Shown here piece by piece: positions 1-8,627 of a stretch of 64,000 nucleotides of DNA (the stretch's first letter is position 1; every line of letters starts with the position of its first letter). The position numbers were made by a program, and so were the translations under genes. The DNA is from Sandaracinobacteroides sp041675905 (GTDB taxonomy: Bacteria; Pseudomonadota; Alphaproteobacteria; Sphingomonadales; Sphingomonadaceae), in contig JBAYSX010000002.1 in the NCBI GenBank assembly GCA_041675905.1, positions 1 through 64,000 on the forward strand. Direction: 5' to 3'. The notes below the pieces were generated by a model. It was not told the DNA's origin and searched no databases. It was given only the letters and a program-made list of their open reading frames with translations.

Positions 1-50
1 AAGCCCAAAACTGATGGTGATGCCCGAAATCCCGGCTGCCACGGCATGCG

Positions 51-821
51 CTATATTTGCGCCAGAATCTCCGCATGGGTTTTCTGATCGCCGCTGGCAA
101 GTATCTCGCCGTTGCTCGCCAGCGTCAAAGACCGGCCTTGCCAGTCGGTAACCAGGCCGCCAGCCCCTTCGATCACCGGTACGAGGGCGGCCCAGTCGTG
201 AACCTGCAGGCCTTCCTCGATCACGAAATCCAGATAGCCCGACGCCATCAGCCCATAATTGTGGCAATCTCCACCATAAAGCATATCGCGCGCCTGTCCG
301 GCGACGCGCTGGAAAACTTCATAGCCTGCCCGCGTGAAGAGTTGCGGGCTGGTCGTTGCGCCATGGGCGTCCGCGAGGCCGGAGCACGCACGCACCTTTA
401 CCGGACGCCCATTCAATGTCGTCTGTGGTTTGCCGATCAGGACGCCAAGCCAGCGATCGCCGGTAGCCCCCGCATCGATCAGCCCCAGTCGCGGCCGTCC
501 GCCCTCGAGCAAGCCGATCAGGGTACCATATAATGGCCGCCCGGCGATGAAACTGCGCGTACCATCAATCGGGTCCAGCACCCAGATGCGGCCAGACATA
601 GAGCGCTGCGCGCCATATTCCTCGCCGATGATGCCGTCTTGCGGGCGGTCGGCCTGAAGAATTTTGCGCATCGCTGCCTCGGCGGCGCGATCGGCGATTG
701 TCACCGGCGACAAATCCGCCTTGCGCTCCACATCGACGGGGGTGCGGAAATGCGGGGCAATGGCCGCACGCGCGGCATCCGCCAGCCGCTGAATCAGTGC
801 GATGTCGGCGGAGAGACTCAT
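51..821 (-). CDS. hisN: Histidinol-phosphatase, inositol monophosphatase family
   Basis: A 256-residue Mg-dependent phosphatase of the IMPase fold. The acidic metal motif EEYG lies near residues 67-70, the signature DPIDGT near 83-88, and the C-terminal metal motif with HDW near 205. Family members of this size in alphaproteobacteria usually act as histidinol-phosphatase in histidine synthesis, but the motifs alone do not separate this from inositol-phosphate or PAP phosphatase activity. I chose the ATG at 821 because a GGGAAG ribosome site precedes it and the family starts here; a longer upstream reading has no such support. It is divergent from the zinc-finger gene and likely shares its upstream region. 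Confidence 0.85.
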   Translation of the reverse strand: MSLSADIALIQRLADAARAAIAPHFRTPVDVERKADLSPVTIADRAAEAAMRKILQADRPQDGIIGEEYGAQRSMSGRIWVLDPIDGTRSFIAGRPLYGTLIGLLEGGRPRLGLIDAGATGDRWLGVLIGKPQTTLNGRPVKVRACSGLADAHGATTSPQLFTRAGYEVFQRVAGQARDMLYGGDCHNYGLMASGYLDFVIEEGLQVHDWAALVPVIEGAGGLVTDWQGRSLTLASNGEILASGDQKTHAEILAQI

Positions 822-973
822 GCAATCTTCCCGAGGGACTGGCGGGCTTGTGGCATCTGCATCGGCCCTCGCTAGCGGGTTTGTTAACCATTGCAAAGCC
901 ACAAGCATATATCTCGCGGCAGTCCGTCGCGGGAGCTTCCCCCGGCGTCAGAAAATAGTTAGGGATGGATATC

Positions 974-1165
974 ATGAATCTGGCTCCGCCCCCACCTGAA
1001 ACCCGCATCGTCACCAGCCGTCGCGTCGCCTGCGACGGAGATGAAGGGCCGCTCGGCCACCCGCGCGTCTGGTTACAGATCGACGCGCGCGACTATGTCG
1101 ATTGCCCCTATTGCGACCGACGCTTCCAGCTTGCCGAAGGCGCGGGCGACGATCACCATCACTAG
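974..1165 (+). CDS. Zinc-finger domain protein (zf-CHCC, NDUFS6-like)
   Basis: A 63-residue protein with one Cys and one His in the first half (CDGDEGPLGHP) and a CPYC pair near the end, the pattern of the zf-CHCC family related to the complex I accessory subunit NDUFS6. Such small proteins are common in alphaproteobacteria; the role is not well defined and a link to complex I is only family-based. The ATG at 974 has AGGGA eight bases upstream; an in-frame ATG at 965 is an alternative. It stands alone between hisN (divergent) and tRNA-Lys (opposite strand). Confidence 0.85.
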   Translation: MNLAPPPPETRIVTSRRVACDGDEGPLGHPRVWLQIDARDYVDCPYCDRRFQLAEGAGDDHHH

Positions 1166-1340
1166 TCTGGTGCTTGCCACTTGCCCCGATCCGGTTCCAT
1201 TCACGGACGACGTATCAAATGTTGGTGGAACGAAATAGCGGTGAGAGAGCAACCGGCAACCAAAGCGAATCGAATCGCGATCGGTAAATTTCCGCCCGGC
1301 AGCCGGGCCGACGCTGACGGAATCCCAGCGTAGGCGCCGT

Positions 1341-1384
1341 GGCGCACTCTTACACACTGACTATGGGCCGCGTGTAAGAGCGCC
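1341..1384. repeat. Imperfect inverted repeat downstream of tRNA-Lys
   Basis: GGCGC-AC-TCTTACAC (1341-1355) and GTGTAAGAGCGCC (1372-1384) form a 13-bp stem with a two-base bulge and a 16-base loop. It lies 3' of tRNA-Lys on the minus strand, so it could be the tRNA terminator or processing structure, but no T-tract follows. The rest of 1166-1422 shows no gene. Confidence 0.5.
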
Positions 1385-1422
1385 ATGAGGCTGGGTATGC
1401 GTTTCGTTTAGCTGGTGAAAAT

Positions 1423-1498
<76 letters not shown>

Positions 1499-1547
1499 AT
1501 GCTTGAGGATCGGGTACTGGCGCTTCACCGACCTTGGCAGAAGCGGC

Positions 1548-1576
1548 GCTATAGCCGGACGGGGTCGGGGATGCAA
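1548..1576 (-). promoter_or_regulatory. Candidate sigma-70 promoter for tRNA-Lys
   Basis: On the minus strand TTGCAT is followed after 17 bases by TATAGC, about 50 bases before the tRNA-Lys 5' end. Spacing is ideal, and similar boxes precede tRNA-His and rpmG in this window. Confidence 0.5.
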
Positions 1577-1594
1577 TATAAAACTGGCCTGATT

Positions 1595-3736
1595 TCAGAA
1601 TTTCCGGCGGGCTTTCAGCAGCCAGATGCGGGGTCCGGCAAGATAATCAAGACCGCCGAGGCTGGTGGATTCAGTGGTGGAATCGAGACAATTATTGCAT
1701 TCCGCTGCCACCATCCAGATACCGTCGTCCGTCGTCAGCGCGAGGCTGGCGTTGACCAGCCAGCGTGAGGGAGATGTGCGACCGGGATCGGTGGTCATGG
1801 AGGAACGCCACGCCACATCGACGCTCGGGGTGATGAAGGATTCGCCGGATTTCCAGTGGATGTCCCAGCTGCCGCCGGCGGATGCCGTCCAGTCGGGCGC
1901 ATGGGCGGGATCGTACAGCGCCGGGCCGGAGGTGGCGGGGGTGCGGTATTCGGCGTCCTGCCAGCCGAGCATGGCGCGCAGATCCACGCCGTTCACCGGT
2001 GTGGCGGACAGTTCCAGTTCGGCGCCGGTGTTGCGGAATTCGCCCACATTGTCCGTGCCGATCAGCAGTGCGCCCGTTGCCGGATCGACGCGCGACCAGC
2101 CAGCCTGGGCATTGTTGATGTCCGTGCGGAAGCCGGTGACCCCGACGCGCAGGCGATTGTCGAACCAGCCGGTGCGAATTCCGGCTTCATAAGTCCAGCC
2201 AGCTTCTGGCGCGTGCGGCGCGAGAGCGGCGGCGGTCAGCGCACGCAGATTCCAGTTGCCGGCCCGCCACGCACGGCGGGCACTGGCGTAGGCAAGCAAG
2301 GCGTCCCCTGCCTGCCATTCGATGGCGACATGCGGGGTCCATTTGTCCGCCTTCAGACGCGCGGGGATACCCGCCGCCAGTAACGAACCGGGACCGAAAC
2401 CACCGGACAATTTCTTCTCTTCGTCGCTGTAGCGAACACCAGCGGACAGGGTCAGCCCGCCGCCAGGCGCGGCGGTCAGCAGGCCATAACCGGCCAGTTC
2501 TTCTTCTTTCAGACGCAATTGCCGGTCTGTCAGCACCTGCGTAATGCCGCTGGCGGGCGTCAACAGATCCGCCATGTCGAGATCATAATCGCCATCGAGA
2601 AAGAAGCCGCCGACACGATAGCCGATTGGCCCGAACGAGCCGGAAAGCCGTACTTCCTGGGTGAACTGGGTGCGGCGATTATCCGCCAGGATCGTCGTGC
2701 CTCCATTGATGAAGCCGCGCGGCCCCGCCGCCCATTCCGTCAATGGCCGGCCATCAGCAAAATCCAGGCCATATTGTTCATCAAGCCGGCTGTAGCCGGT
2801 GATCAGGCTGAGCGCGTGATTGTTCCCCGACCAGGTCAGGTCCGATGTGACGAGCAGCAGGTCGGCGCGATTTTCCAGGGTTTGCGCTCCCTTGCTCCCG
2901 CGCAGATCGGTGCCGGGATATTGCCGGATACCATTGCGCCGCTCGACCAGCATACCGGTAGTGGAGAAGCGGCTTTTGCAGGCGGCAAGCCCGCTACAAT
3001 CACCGTTGTAAAGATTTTCCGCATCTGATCGCATCCACGCCACAGCGGCATTCCACGTCAGCCGGTCAGCAGGGCGGAATTCCGCACCCAGTCGCAAACC
3101 CGCCGCGTCGCTGTCGTTCAGACGATTGCCGGTGGTGAGATTGCGGGCATAGCCCCGCCCATCGGCACGATAGCCGGAGAGTTTAACGGCGAGAACCGGC
3201 GCGAGCGGCACATCCACCGAACCGCGCAATGCCCAATGCTTGTCTGCGCCATAGCCGCTTTCGACATAGCCGGTGATACGGTCGCCTGGCTTTGCCAGCG
3301 TTACATCCACCGTGCCGGCCAGCGCGCCGCGCCCGCCGTCCACGCCCTGGCTCCCCCGGCGAACGCGGATACGGTCAAAATCAAACAGACCGAAGCGATT
3401 GGCGTTGACGCCGGGCAGCGGCACGCCGTCAATAACCGTGGTGACGGCTGCCTCACGTCCTGTCAGCGCCGTGCCGCTGCCAAGGCCACGCAGCGTGATG
3501 TCCGTAGCCGAACCAAGACCCGGCGCAAGATGGGCCGCGGCATTGGGCACGAATGTCCAGATGTCCGCGCTATCCCGCAGTGCGCGACGGTCGAAATCCT
3601 CGATACCGAAGCCGGAGACGGCGCCCGGTACCAGCGTTTCCGGCGTGTTGTAACCCCTGTCGCTATCCTGCGCGAATGCGGGAAGTGCGGCCAGCAGCAG
3701 CGACACCGGGGCGAGGATCGATCGAATATATATCAT
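1595..3736 (-). CDS. TonB-dependent outer membrane receptor
   Basis: A 713-residue protein with a cleavable signal peptide (hydrophobic stretch ending in PAFAQ near residue 22). A plug domain occupies about residues 45-165 (ITLRGLGSG, VIDGVPLPG), and a long beta-barrel ends in the terminal aromatic ARRKF typical of outer membrane barrels. TonB-dependent receptors import ferric siderophores, vitamins, sugars or aromatics; the substrate cannot be told here. The second possible ATG (3736) was chosen because AGGA precedes it. It has no obvious partner gene: tRNA-Lys lies downstream and a cell wall hydrolase gene follows on the same strand side. Confidence 0.9.
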   Translation of the reverse strand: MIYIRSILAPVSLLLAALPAFAQDSDRGYNTPETLVPGAVSGFGIEDFDRRALRDSADIWTFVPNAAAHLAPGLGSATDITLRGLGSGTALTGREAAVTTVIDGVPLPGVNANRFGLFDFDRIRVRRGSQGVDGGRGALAGTVDVTLAKPGDRITGYVESGYGADKHWALRGSVDVPLAPVLAVKLSGYRADGRGYARNLTTGNRLNDSDAAGLRLGAEFRPADRLTWNAAVAWMRSDAENLYNGDCSGLAACKSRFSTTGMLVERRNGIRQYPGTDLRGSKGAQTLENRADLLLVTSDLTWSGNNHALSLITGYSRLDEQYGLDFADGRPLTEWAAGPRGFINGGTTILADNRRTQFTQEVRLSGSFGPIGYRVGGFFLDGDYDLDMADLLTPASGITQVLTDRQLRLKEEELAGYGLLTAAPGGGLTLSAGVRYSDEEKKLSGGFGPGSLLAAGIPARLKADKWTPHVAIEWQAGDALLAYASARRAWRAGNWNLRALTAAALAPHAPEAGWTYEAGIRTGWFDNRLRVGVTGFRTDINNAQAGWSRVDPATGALLIGTDNVGEFRNTGAELELSATPVNGVDLRAMLGWQDAEYRTPATSGPALYDPAHAPDWTASAGGSWDIHWKSGESFITPSVDVAWRSSMTTDPGRTSPSRWLVNASLALTTDDGIWMVAAECNNCLDSTTESTSLGGLDYLAGPRIWLLKARRKF

Positions 3737-3785
3737 ATACCCGTTTCCTAGCCGCACCGGGCCGCTGCTGGCAAAGGCAAAGCGC

Positions 3786-4505
3786 CTATCTTTGATAGAA
3801 GATGTGATTGCCGATGGTGGCGACCCGCTGCAGCTTCCAGGCGGGGTTGACGCGGGTGGCGTGAAAATGCGTGGCGCGGCCTACTACCGTGTCCCACGCA
3901 TCATTGCTGGCGATCCACGCGATGGCCTTGGCCGTGCGAAAGGATGGCGCGTGGCGCGGTTCGCCAAGATTGCCGTTGCGCACAAAAGAAAATTGCTTCG
4001 GCGCTTTCACCACGCCGCAAATGCTTTTGTCGAAGCGACCGGATTTCACCCGGTTCAGAATGACCTGGGCCACAGCGAGCTGGCCGGCGAGCGGCTCGCC
4101 CTTGCTTTCAAAATAAACTGCAATGGCAAGGCAGCGCATTTCTTCGTCCATGTCGAACGCGGGGCCATTGCGAACCTTGTAAACAGCTTCGGAAAGCGTC
4201 GCCGCGCCAGAGAGGTCGATCTCGGGCATGTCGGCGGCTTCCGCTGTATCAGCTTCCGGTACGTTGATGTCTGCAGCCGGCGTAACCGACGCCGGAACTT
4301 CGATGGAGGCCATGGCTTCGGCCCCATATGGCTCTGCGACAGGATCTTCCAGGAAAAGGCTATGCGCCGAAAGCCCATAGCGGGGAACTTCTACCGTGAT
4401 GCTCTCTGCATCGAACCGGGAAAAGTCCAGTTCGGGGGCTTGACCAGCGGCCAGCAGGAAAATCCCAAGGCCAAGGGCAACGCTCGCCCGCAAGAAATAC
4501 GCCAT
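3786..4505 (-). CDS. Cell wall hydrolase, SleB family
   Basis: A 239-residue protein with an N-terminal hydrophobic segment (signal peptide or anchor, residues 4-22), a Pro/Ala-rich linker to about residue 115, and a C-terminal Hydrolase_2 domain. The domain shows RCLAIAVYFESKGE, QLAVAQVILNRV and the ICGVVKAPKQFSF stretch, with the conserved Glu of YFES. Relatives cleave the peptidoglycan glycan strand (spore cortex enzyme SleB, vegetative CwlJ). In a Gram-negative it would act in the periplasm in wall remodelling. Start at the ATG 4505; a weak GAGTGA site precedes it. The next gene upstream (DUF1491) is 216 bases away, so it is probably transcribed separately. Confidence 0.9.
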   Translation of the reverse strand: MAYFLRASVALGLGIFLLAAGQAPELDFSRFDAESITVEVPRYGLSAHSLFLEDPVAEPYGAEAMASIEVPASVTPAADINVPEADTAEAADMPEIDLSGAATLSEAVYKVRNGPAFDMDEEMRCLAIAVYFESKGEPLAGQLAVAQVILNRVKSGRFDKSICGVVKAPKQFSFVRNGNLGEPRHAPSFRTAKAIAWIASNDAWDTVVGRATHFHATRVNPAWKLQRVATIGNHIFYQR

Positions 4506-4721
4506 TCATTCACTCATATCCCGCGGTTCCTGGGGCCGCCAGACGCAGGTTCGGAACATGGCGACCCTTGAATAGTTGTCGTCCTGGCATCCGAAGGTGT
4601 GTCTGGCACGAACCGCGCCCGTCAATCCAGCCATCACGCCCATGATGGCCGGCGCCACGGGGACCGGCAGAAATGCTGCCCGGGTGCGCGCACCCGTCTG
4701 TCTGCCTGTTTGGAGCGACCG

Positions 4722-5054
4722 TCAAGAAACCGTCATTAACCCCGGGACGAACCGTGCGGGATCAACGATGTCCAGTTCCACGACCCATAGATCCGGGTCG
4801 AATCGACGCTGACGTTCAATATAGCGCGAAACCGATTCCGTATCATCGGCTGCGGCCCGCCAGTGCACGGCGCCATCGGGAGTCGGCATTTTCTCATATG
4901 CGACAACATGTTCGCCATCCCGATGGACAATAATGAAGCTGGAGCCATAAGGTCCGCCACGCGCCAGAAGGGTTGCGAAACCGCCGGCTGCATGAACCTG
5001 CCGGACCAGAGCGGCGACAGCGACCGCAGCCGGAAGCCTGGGTTCAGGCGGCAT
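4722..5054 (-). CDS. DUF1491 family protein
   Basis: A 110-residue soluble protein recognisable as DUF1491, a family nearly limited to alphaproteobacteria. Conserved stretches are ALVRQVHAAGGFATLLARG and GSSFIIVHRDG. Function is not known. The ATG at 5054 overlaps the end of the thioesterase gene by 11 bases, so the two are translationally coupled at the tail of the long yggT-to-DUF1491 run. Confidence 0.85.
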   Translation of the reverse strand: MPPEPRLPAAVAVAALVRQVHAAGGFATLLARGGPYGSSFIIVHRDGEHVVAYEKMPTPDGAVHWRAAADDTESVSRYIERQRRFDPDLWVVELDIVDPARFVPGLMTVS

Positions 5055-5493
5055 AACCGGGCAAATCCGCAAGCGCGATACGTGAGCGCATGAAGGTGCC
5101 CTGCCCGCGCGCCACTTCCTCGCCCTCGGCATCGACGATGCGGCTTTCCGCGATCAGCACCCGCCGCCGGCCCGATACCCATTGGCCCAGCGCCGTCAAC
5201 CGCTCGGCCTTGACCGGGCGGGTGAGAAACAGGTTGAACTGGGTGGTCAGCATGAACACATCCGGCACCATGGAATTGGCCGCATAAAAGGCGGAATCAT
5301 CCAGCATCTTGAAGTAGATGGTGCCATGCGCCGCGCCTGCGGCATGAAACAGGTCGGGCGTCACCTCGAACCGGATTTCGCTGCGGCCGGCTTCCGGCAG
5401 GAACAGTTCAGATGGCATGAAACGATTTACCGGCGCTGCCTTGTATAACCGTTCGAGCCCGGCGCGGTGCGCGATATCCTGCGGGGCGCTCAC
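5044..5493 (-). CDS. PaaI-type hotdog thioesterase
   Basis: A 149-residue single hotdog-fold protein. The segment AAGAAHGTIYFKMLDDSAFYAANS matches the PaaI-family helix (HGG/HG followed by an acidic residue), and the strand LTTQFNLFLTRP follows. These enzymes hydrolyse acyl-CoA thioesters, often of aromatic or medium-chain acids; the actual substrate is unknown. It overlaps ptsN by four bases (ATGA) and the following DUF1491 gene by eleven. Confidence 0.85.
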   Translation of the reverse strand: MSAPQDIAHRAGLERLYKAAPVNRFMPSELFLPEAGRSEIRFEVTPDLFHAAGAAHGTIYFKMLDDSAFYAANSMVPDVFMLTTQFNLFLTRPVKAERLTALGQWVSGRRRVLIAESRIVDAEGEEVARGQGTFMRSRIALADLPGYAA

Positions 5494-5954
5494 GCGGCTT
5501 CCCGCTCGCTGCCGGCGGCGAGAATCGCCCGGACAGCGGCGGCATCCCGCGCACCCCGCAACTGCGCCACGACGCGCGCATCGCGCAACGTGCGGCTGAC
5601 CCTTGCCAGCGTTTTCAGATGTTCGGCCCCGGCATCTTCGGGAGCCAGCAGCGCGAACAAAATATCGACGGGCCGGCCATCCAGCGCATCCCAGCCAATC
5701 GGTTCGGCAAGAATGGCGAGACCGCCGGCCATATGGGTGAGTTCGGGCACGCGCCCGTGTGGAATGGCGATTCCGCCGCCAAAGCCGGTGGATCCCAGCT
5801 TTTCCCGCTCGTTCAGCGCCTGCACGATGCGCTCCGGCGCTATGGAAAGCCCTGGCGTCATGATCTGCGCCAGGGCCTGGAAAGCCGCCTTGCGGGTCGT
5901 GGGCGCGATACCGACGACGATGGCGTCGGGCGCGAACAAATCAACCAATTCCAT
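5490..5954 (-). CDS. ptsN: Nitrogen-related PTS EIIA protein (EIIA-Ntr)
   Basis: A 154-residue PTS EIIA type 2 domain. The phospho-accepting His lies in GGIAIPHGRVPEL at about residue 70. EIIA-Ntr is phosphorylated by the EI-Ntr/NPr relay and modulates potassium uptake, nitrogen and stress signalling rather than moving sugar. I chose the ATG at 5954 because GGGGAG lies just upstream. hpf is immediately upstream (36-base gap), the usual pairing; rpoN, which often precedes hpf, is not here. Confidence 0.92.
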   Translation of the reverse strand: MELVDLFAPDAIVVGIAPTTRKAAFQALAQIMTPGLSIAPERIVQALNEREKLGSTGFGGGIAIPHGRVPELTHMAGGLAILAEPIGWDALDGRPVDILFALLAPEDAGAEHLKTLARVSRTLRDARVVAQLRGARDAAAVRAILAAGSEREAA

Positions 5955-5990
5955 CTCTACTCCCCGGCAAGGGGCCAACCCCGGGTGAAT

Positions 5991-6575
5991 TCAGGCCCTT
6001 GGTTCAACCCAGCCGATATTCCCGTCTTCGCGGCGATACACCATATTATATGCGCCAGTGCCCCTGTTGCGGAACATCAATGCTGTCGTGTTCCGCAAGT
6101 CCAGCATCATGACGGCGTCGGACACGCTGGCCTCGGGAATGTCGGCCTGCGTTTCGGCGATCGTCAGCGGCGCGTCCGGCGCTTCTGCCTCTGTATCGCT
6201 GCCGGCGAAGATATGATAGCGGGCATCCGCCGGAATTTCCACGGCGGCCACCGGCAGATTGGAGAGACCCGGTGCGCCGGTCTTGTCCTTCAGGCGGCGC
6301 ATATAACGACGCAATTGCTTGTCGATCTTGGCGGCCGCACCATCCAGCGCCTGCTGCGCCGTCGAGCCACGATTCGAGCCCTTCAGTATCAGCCCCTGAC
6401 GCACATGCATCAGCACATCACAATCGAAGCTGTTATGCGGGCCATCCTTCAGAACGACATGCGCGGAAATCGCGCGGTCGAAATATCGGTTGGTGATGGC
6501 GTTCAGTCGCTCCTCGACATGGGTACGGAATGCGTCGCCTGTATCCACTCCATGGCCGGAAACCCGAATTTCCAT
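5991..6575 (-). CDS. hpf: Ribosome hibernation promoting factor, long form
   Basis: A 194-residue long HPF. The N-terminal S30AE/YfiA domain (residues 1-105; MEIRVSGHGVDTGDAF, and a basic RRYMRRLKDK helix) binds the 30S decoding centre. The C-terminal domain (about 135-194) carries the conserved ALMFRNRGTGAYNMVYRRED stretch that dimerises 70S ribosomes into 100S particles. It is expected to be made under starvation. It sits between dnaQ and ptsN on the minus strand. Confidence 0.93.
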   Translation of the reverse strand: MEIRVSGHGVDTGDAFRTHVEERLNAITNRYFDRAISAHVVLKDGPHNSFDCDVLMHVRQGLILKGSNRGSTAQQALDGAAAKIDKQLRRYMRRLKDKTGAPGLSNLPVAAVEIPADARYHIFAGSDTEAEAPDAPLTIAETQADIPEASVSDAVMMLDLRNTTALMFRNRGTGAYNMVYRREDGNIGWVEPRA

Positions 6576-6612
6576 GTCTTTTACTCCTTCTACGTTCCAG
6601 ACGATCGGGCCA

Positions 6613-7281
6613 CTATGCCCGCCGCCACACCGGATCTTTCATGCCATCGAGGAAGTCCGCATGCAACGCAAGCTCTTCTGGTGGCGCTGCAAATTCACGC
6701 AATGGCCGGGGTGCGGTGGCAACTGCCACACGCGTCGCCACAATTTCCGTCACCAGATCGAAACCGATCTGCCGGCCGCCTGACAATTCGATATAGCAGG
6801 GCGCGAGCAGTTCGGCATCGAGAAGCGCGCCATGTTTGTCCCGCCGTGACAAATCCACGCCCAGACGCTGGCACAGTGCGTCCAGCGTATGTTTGGCGCC
6901 CGGAAAGCGTTTGCGCGACAGTTCCAGGGTATCGATGATCCGTTCGAAGGCGATTTCAGGTCGCCCGATTCGCGTCAGTTCATGGTTGAGAAAACGCCAG
7001 TCGAAAATGGCATTATGGGCGACCAGCATGGCGTCACCAATAAACTCCAGCAGGGAATCGACGGAATCGTGGAACAGCGGGTGCGCGGCGAGAAAATCCG
7101 CCGTAAGTCCGTGCACCCGTTCGGCTTCTGCCGGCATGTCGCGCTGGGGGTTGAAATAGCCATGCCAATGGCGGCCCGTCGGCACCCGCGACACCAGTTC
7201 CACCGCACCAAATTCCACCAGCCGATGCCCCTGTAACGGGTCCAGCCCGGTGGTTTCCGTGTCGAAAACAATTTCACGCAT
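6613..7281 (-). CDS. dnaQ: DNA polymerase III epsilon subunit, proofreading exonuclease
   Basis: A 222-residue 3'-5' exonuclease. ExoI is DTETTGLD (residues 7-14), ExoII is VAHNAIFDWRFLN (near 95), and ExoIII-epsilon is HGALLDAELL (near 160), giving the DEDDh catalytic set. It edits the alpha subunit's product within the replicative core. The coaE-dnaQ order is common in alphaproteobacteria. ATG start at 7281, 33 bases after the coaE stop codon. Confidence 0.95.
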   Translation of the reverse strand: MREIVFDTETTGLDPLQGHRLVEFGAVELVSRVPTGRHWHGYFNPQRDMPAEAERVHGLTADFLAAHPLFHDSVDSLLEFIGDAMLVAHNAIFDWRFLNHELTRIGRPEIAFERIIDTLELSRKRFPGAKHTLDALCQRLGVDLSRRDKHGALLDAELLAPCYIELSGGRQIGFDLVTEIVATRVAVATAPRPLREFAAPPEELALHADFLDGMKDPVWRRA

Positions 7282-7314
7282 AATCTGTGACTATCCGGTC
7301 GAACGTGCGGGGTT

Positions 7315-7953
7315 TCAAGCCGCCGCCTTCGCGAATCGCGCTACTTTTGCCACCGATCGCCAGGTCAGCAATCGCCCGCGTCCCGTTTCGATGACGACAT
7401 CGGCCCGCGCGCGCTTCAGCGCATCCGGCATCTGCGTCGCCAGAATGGCTTCGAAACGTGCCTGCGTCATGCCGGGGCGGCGCAACACCCGTGCGCGTTG
7501 CACATGCAAGGGCGCACTGACCACCACCACCATATCGCACTTGCGCCAGCCGTCCCCCTCCAGCAGCAGCGGCACGTCGAGCAGCACGACGCGCCGGTGG
7601 CGATTGCGGCGCAGGAAATCCTGCTGGCGGGCATGCACCAGCGGATGCACAATCGCCTCCAGTTGCGTGCGCGCCGGCACATTGTCGAACACCCGTCTGC
7701 CCAGTTCCTGACGATCCAGCACGCCGTCCCGCACGACGCCGGGAAACGCCCCTTCGATAGGGGCCAGCGCACTGCCGCCCGGGGCCTGCACCTGACGAAC
7801 CGCGAGATCGGCGTCGAACCCCGGCACGCCATGCATGCGGAACATGCGTGTCACCGCCGATTTGCCCATGCCGATCGAACCGGTAAGCCCGATCACAAAC
7901 GGACGCTTCCGCCGGATCCGGCGGGCGGGGCGGGCAGAATGGCACAGGGTCAT
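7315..7953 (-). CDS. coaE: Dephospho-CoA kinase
   Basis: A 212-residue P-loop kinase for the last step of coenzyme A synthesis. The Walker A is GLTGSIGMGKS near residues 22-32, followed by DADLAVRQV and the lid and core strands (VVLLDVPLLLE). About 17 basic residues precede the usual family start (FVIGLTG), so translation may begin at the ATG at 7953 or slightly inside. It overlaps the marC stop by four bases. Confidence 0.93.
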   Translation of the reverse strand: MTLCHSARPARRIRRKRPFVIGLTGSIGMGKSAVTRMFRMHGVPGFDADLAVRQVQAPGGSALAPIEGAFPGVVRDGVLDRQELGRRVFDNVPARTQLEAIVHPLVHARQQDFLRRNRHRRVVLLDVPLLLEGDGWRKCDMVVVVSAPLHVQRARVLRRPGMTQARFEAILATQMPDALKRARADVVIETGRGRLLTWRSVAKVARFAKAAA

Positions 7954-8627
7954 CGTGGCGGATCTCCGGCTGGAGCCATGCCCATAAGCGCGTGTGGCGG
8001 CGGGTCAATATCCGATCCGAACGCCCCGTTCAGACCGTCGATGACGATTTGTGTCGCAAGCGCCGCCAGGATCACCCCCAGCAAACGCGTAATCGCCGAA
8101 CGCGCATCGGGGCTGATGACCGCCAGCAGCTTCACTGCCATCAACAGCGCTACAAGGCCCAGCAGCATCACCAGCGCCAGCGCGAGGTAGACGGCGGCAG
8201 TCTCCGCCACATCCTCCGCGCGTCCCGTCAGCAGCATGACGGATGCGATGGAACCCGGCCCCGCCAGCATCGGTATGGCGATGGGGAAAACCGAAACATC
8301 CTGGCGGGCGGCGTCCGGGTTATCCGGGCGTCGGTGGGCATTGGGCTCGAACAGCATCTCCAGCGCAATCAGAAACAGCATGATGCCACCGGCGATGCGG
8401 AATGCGTCGAGGCTGATGCCCAGCATACCAAGGAAAGCCTGACCGAAGGCGGCAAAGCCCACCAGGATGATCGCGGCGATCCCGACCGCCCTCACAGCCT
8501 GTTCGCGGCGCTGTTCCGGGCTGAGGTGGGCGGTGAGGCTCGCAAAAATCGGTGCGCAGCTGAGCGGATCGATAACAACCAGCAGCGTCACAAAGGCTGA
8601 AACAAACAGTTCGGCAGGAAAGCTCAA
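7950..8627 (-). CDS. MarC family integral membrane protein
   Basis: A 225-residue protein with about six membrane segments and the MarC/YhgN pattern (FVTLLVVIDPLSCAPIF near the start; FPIAIPMLAGPGSIASVMLL in the middle). The function of the family is unsettled; the old link to multiple antibiotic resistance is not supported. The only start in place is a TTG at 8627 that overlaps the folD stop (TTGA), implying coupled translation. It lies between folD and coaE with overlaps on both sides. Confidence 0.88.
   Translation of the reverse strand: MSFPAELFVSAFVTLLVVIDPLSCAPIFASLTAHLSPEQRREQAVRAVGIAAIILVGFAAFGQAFLGMLGISLDAFRIAGGIMLFLIALEMLFEPNAHRRPDNPDAARQDVSVFPIAIPMLAGPGSIASVMLLTGRAEDVAETAAVYLALALVMLLGLVALLMAVKLLAVISPDARSAITRLLGVILAALATQIVIDGLNGAFGSDIDPPPHALMGMAPAGDPPR

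Noticed and set aside
1..42. Possible start of a membrane protein gene on the minus strand (GTG at 42, V-A-A-G-I-S-G-I-T-I)
   Set aside because: Only 14 codons are visible before the left edge; not enough to support a gene.
4630..4650. Inverted repeat GCCATC-N8-GATGGC between DUF1491 and the cell wall hydrolase gene
   Set aside because: Only six base pairs per arm and no T-tract; could be chance at this GC content.
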